Shown here: positions 61,601-64,000 of the stretch, one piece after another
Layout of the letters: every line of letters starts with the position of its first letter
How positions within the stretch are numbered: position 1 is the stretch's first letter
Assembly: GCA_013398055.1 (NCBI GenBank)
Contig: VZRS01012606.1
Span: 217,616 to 281,615, forward strand
Reading direction: 5' to 3'
Length of the DNA: 64,000 bases
DNA from: Ifrita kowaldi
Taxonomy: Eukaryota; Chordata; Aves; Passeriformes; Cinclosomatidae
Position numbers and translations under genes: made by a program
The notes under the pieces: generated by a model
Database searches by the model: none
What the model was told of the DNA's origin: nothing
The model's input: the letters and a program-made list of their open reading frames with translations, nothing else

Positions 61601-64000
61601 AGCAAAAACTGGAAGTGACTGAAATGAGATAGGAGCTGGGAGAGGCAGACCTTGAACAAGCTGAAGGGATCACTGGGTGCCTTCCTTGAATCCCAAGATA
61701 TCTCCTTAGTGGTTCACCAGCAACATATGGGAAGACAGTGGGTGGCAGGTCCTCTAGTTCCAGTGCTAGAATTAAGAGAATGAAAATAACCTCTAGCACA
61801 CCTTGTGTTATTTAACAGCCTATTCTGTCTTTCATGGTGTAGCTCCCTGTGCATCTCAAAGCTGAGGAATTGAAGATTATCAACTCACCAGCACAGTGGG
61901 ATGTCAGGAGTCAGGAAAGCTTGTTGAGAAGCTCAAAGATAAGCAGTATACCAGGATGCAAAAGGAGACAGAAAAGAGCCTCATCCCATGTTGCAGTGGG
62001 ATGACACCCATGTGTAGGTGATCGTGAGAGTGCAAAGCCCTTCTCTGACTGGAGCAAATGCTGATATTCTTTGTCGGATGCTGTGGCTAGACCTTCCCAC
62101 AGGACTTCACTGCAACTTCCTCTGCCTGCTGAATGTAAGCAAGTGTGAAATCTACCTTTCCTGTCTATCAGAGCTTCCCCAGTAACAGTAGAAGGACAAA
62201 ACTGGCAGGATTCTTGGCAGTTTTGCTGCTGCCCATAGGGTACTGATTATCCTTAATGAGTCTTATTGATTTCCCAGTGCAGCTTCTTGGGAACAGCAGA
62301 AGCCTGTCTGCAGACTCAGAAACATAAGCACGTCAATGGGTCATATTTGGGAAGTTATCTGTGCAATCACAAGGGCTGGGGTTTTTGTTCTTGTGCTGTT
62401 TTGTTCAAATTAAAGGCTAGATTCTGCAGCAGGTGATGATTCTAAGAGCCACATCCTTCCCCAGTCTCATCAGGAAATCATTCCACTTGCCACTGGTGAG
62501 TAGGTGAGTGGGTTTCTCAAGCCCTTACATAAACTGTACTCTCAGCTTCAAGAGAGTGAAGGAGTTCTAATGCGACAAGAGCCTCTCGGGGATCTCTGGG
62601 TGTGATGCTTTCAAGACAGCCTGGTTTTTATTTTGGTATTGGTTAGGCTCTGGCTGCTGCATTGCTCCACCCAGGACAATGGTGCTCTTTGCCCTGTCCT
62701 CTTAGTAACAATCTTTGTTCTAAGGTGTGGAAATTAGATCTCTAGATTCCAAGCCCTAACTGAAGAGCAGTGTGTGGAAGGATTCCCCCTTTACCTAGAC
62801 ATTATGTCTCCAGCTCATCCTCCCCCATGCCCCAGCTCTGGCAAGGAATGCCAGGAAAAACAAGTGCTGATTGTTTGTTTGTGTTTTGCTGTAAAACTGA
62901 AAATAGGAAAGTTACTGTGCTTTTTTTAAATATGTAGATATAAACAAAACAAATGTTTCCCAGCACTTTTACCCTCTTGGTTTAAAGCTCCTAATTTATG
63001 TCAAAACACCCATCAGGCAGTCACTTTCTAACTAGCTGTACTCAGGCTGCCTGTGGCATCCTGTTGCCTGCCCTGAGTTTGGAGTCCACAGGGGGTTTGC
63101 AGCTCCAAGAGTAATTCTAGAGCAGGAAAGGTGAGATTTTAGGATTAACTCCATCCTCTCCCCACAAGTTGTTTTCTTAAATTGTAAGAAAATAAATATA
63201 GAAGCAGTCTCTCCTGCAGAGAGCCCTTTTCAAAACTAGGCAATGCTTCTTCTCCCTGCCCTCCTTGCTGCAGTGTGGAGAATGGCAGTTTCTCCCAGTG
63301 GGAGTGATGGCAGTCAGACGATATTCATCCTTCAGTAATCAGCTAATTGGCACAACTCTCTACCTTTCAGCCTGCACTTCTTAGCATCACACTGCATTTC
63401 TGACCTGTGAGAACTTTGCTTTGAAGGGACAGGTTGATCCTTAAGCCCATTAGACAGATGCCAGCCCTGGCTGGCGCAGTGGTCGGGAACTCTGGGCATG
63501 GGCTGGTGCCAGTTGTGTTCTGCCAGCTGTGTCCTTCTACAGGGCAAACTTGGCCCACAGTATTGGGGACTCAGCTCTGAGGCAGACAGGTTCACCCTCA
63601 AAGATTTTTTTCCCCTGATTCCCAGCTGTACACACAATCCCTTCCCTGCAACATGGAAGGGAGAGGAAAATTTTTGCCCCCCCCAGTCTCGGAGCTGTGG
63701 AACACAGCTAGGGGCAGAATGCCAAGCTTCCTGGCTTGCTGGCCTCATCTGGTACAGCAAATCCCCTTTTCCTAGGTTTCTGAGGATAGCTGCAGCCACA
63801 GAAAGTGCTTGGAAAACTTTCCATAGCATTTGCAAAGCTGCCCTCAGAGTGAGGCCATCTTACAGAGTCTGTTTAAAATCTTTCACTTAAAAGTAAAGGA
63901 AGTAGAACATTTTAAAGCAGCTTTGTTTCTATGGATTAAATGAATGGAAATGCATCTTCTTTCTCCCTTGACTTTCTGCCCTCAGCCAGGTAAAGAGCAT

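Larger units (their letters stand above)
47311..64000. other. Unique non-coding DNA to the right edge
   Basis: About 16.7 kb with no recognised gene, transposon or RNA. Items seen: an imperfect 20-base tandem duplication (49262-49299), an AT-rich internally repeated stretch (55545-55612), a pyrimidine-tract acceptor followed by a short open segment ending in a stop (52732-52829), and a 167-codon minus-strand frame (63835-63332) without family signature. Probably intron or intergenic DNA. Confidence 0.5.

Noticed and set aside
63332..63835. 167-codon minus-strand frame
   Set aside because: No motif, no family resemblance and no splice or promoter support. Overlaps an equally long frame on the other strand.
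1..64000. CRISPR arrays, tRNA or rRNA genes, prokaryotic operons
   Set aside because: No regularly spaced repeats, no tRNA-like cloverleaf noticed, and all coding relics are CR1. The window is vertebrate nuclear DNA.

Overview
The window is vertebrate nuclear DNA and almost certainly avian. Eight separate stretches are CR1 LINE sequence. They include recognisable reverse transcriptase, endonuclease, ORF1 and ORF2 C-terminal remnants and the CR1 3' end. Long LTRs resemble those I know from songbird genomes, so a passerine is my best guess, but that rests on recall and not on a search. There is no bacterial-style gene organisation, no intact host gene I can recognise, and no tRNA, rRNA or CRISPR array.

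Layout: 1-600 is an antisense CR1 RT fragment that runs into a duplicated block (518-2694). 2695-13145 is unique non-coding DNA. 13146-13883 is the only sense-strand CR1. 13884-18357 is unique apart from an antisense CR1 tail at about 16422. 18358-24010 is an antisense CR1 (endonuclease to ORF1) split by a 681-bp LTR and present two to three times around a 993-base gap. 24011-32780 is unique with one old CR1 tail. 32781-34581 is a GC-rich LTR carrying two strong CTCF-like motifs, duplicated by the assembly. A second candidate LTR begins near 36175. 36907-64000 is mostly unique non-coding DNA with three more antisense CR1 tails (37594, 45064, 47198).

The most important observation is structural. 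Five isolated single Ns (1606, 20185, 33886, 35376, 35823) and one 993-N gap each sit at the junction of near-identical copies of the same sequence. The simplest reading is unmerged overlapping contig ends, plus one 446-bp contig placed wrongly. Removing 1606-2694, 20185-23773, 33886-34568 and 35376-36171 would give a continuous sequence of about 57.8 kb.

No new biological system is evident. The features most worth following are the tandem CTCF-like pair inside an LTR, the LTR nested in an atypically 3'-truncated CR1, a strong antisense bias of CR1 copies, and a few splice-bounded or conserved-looking segments that need alignment or RNA evidence.
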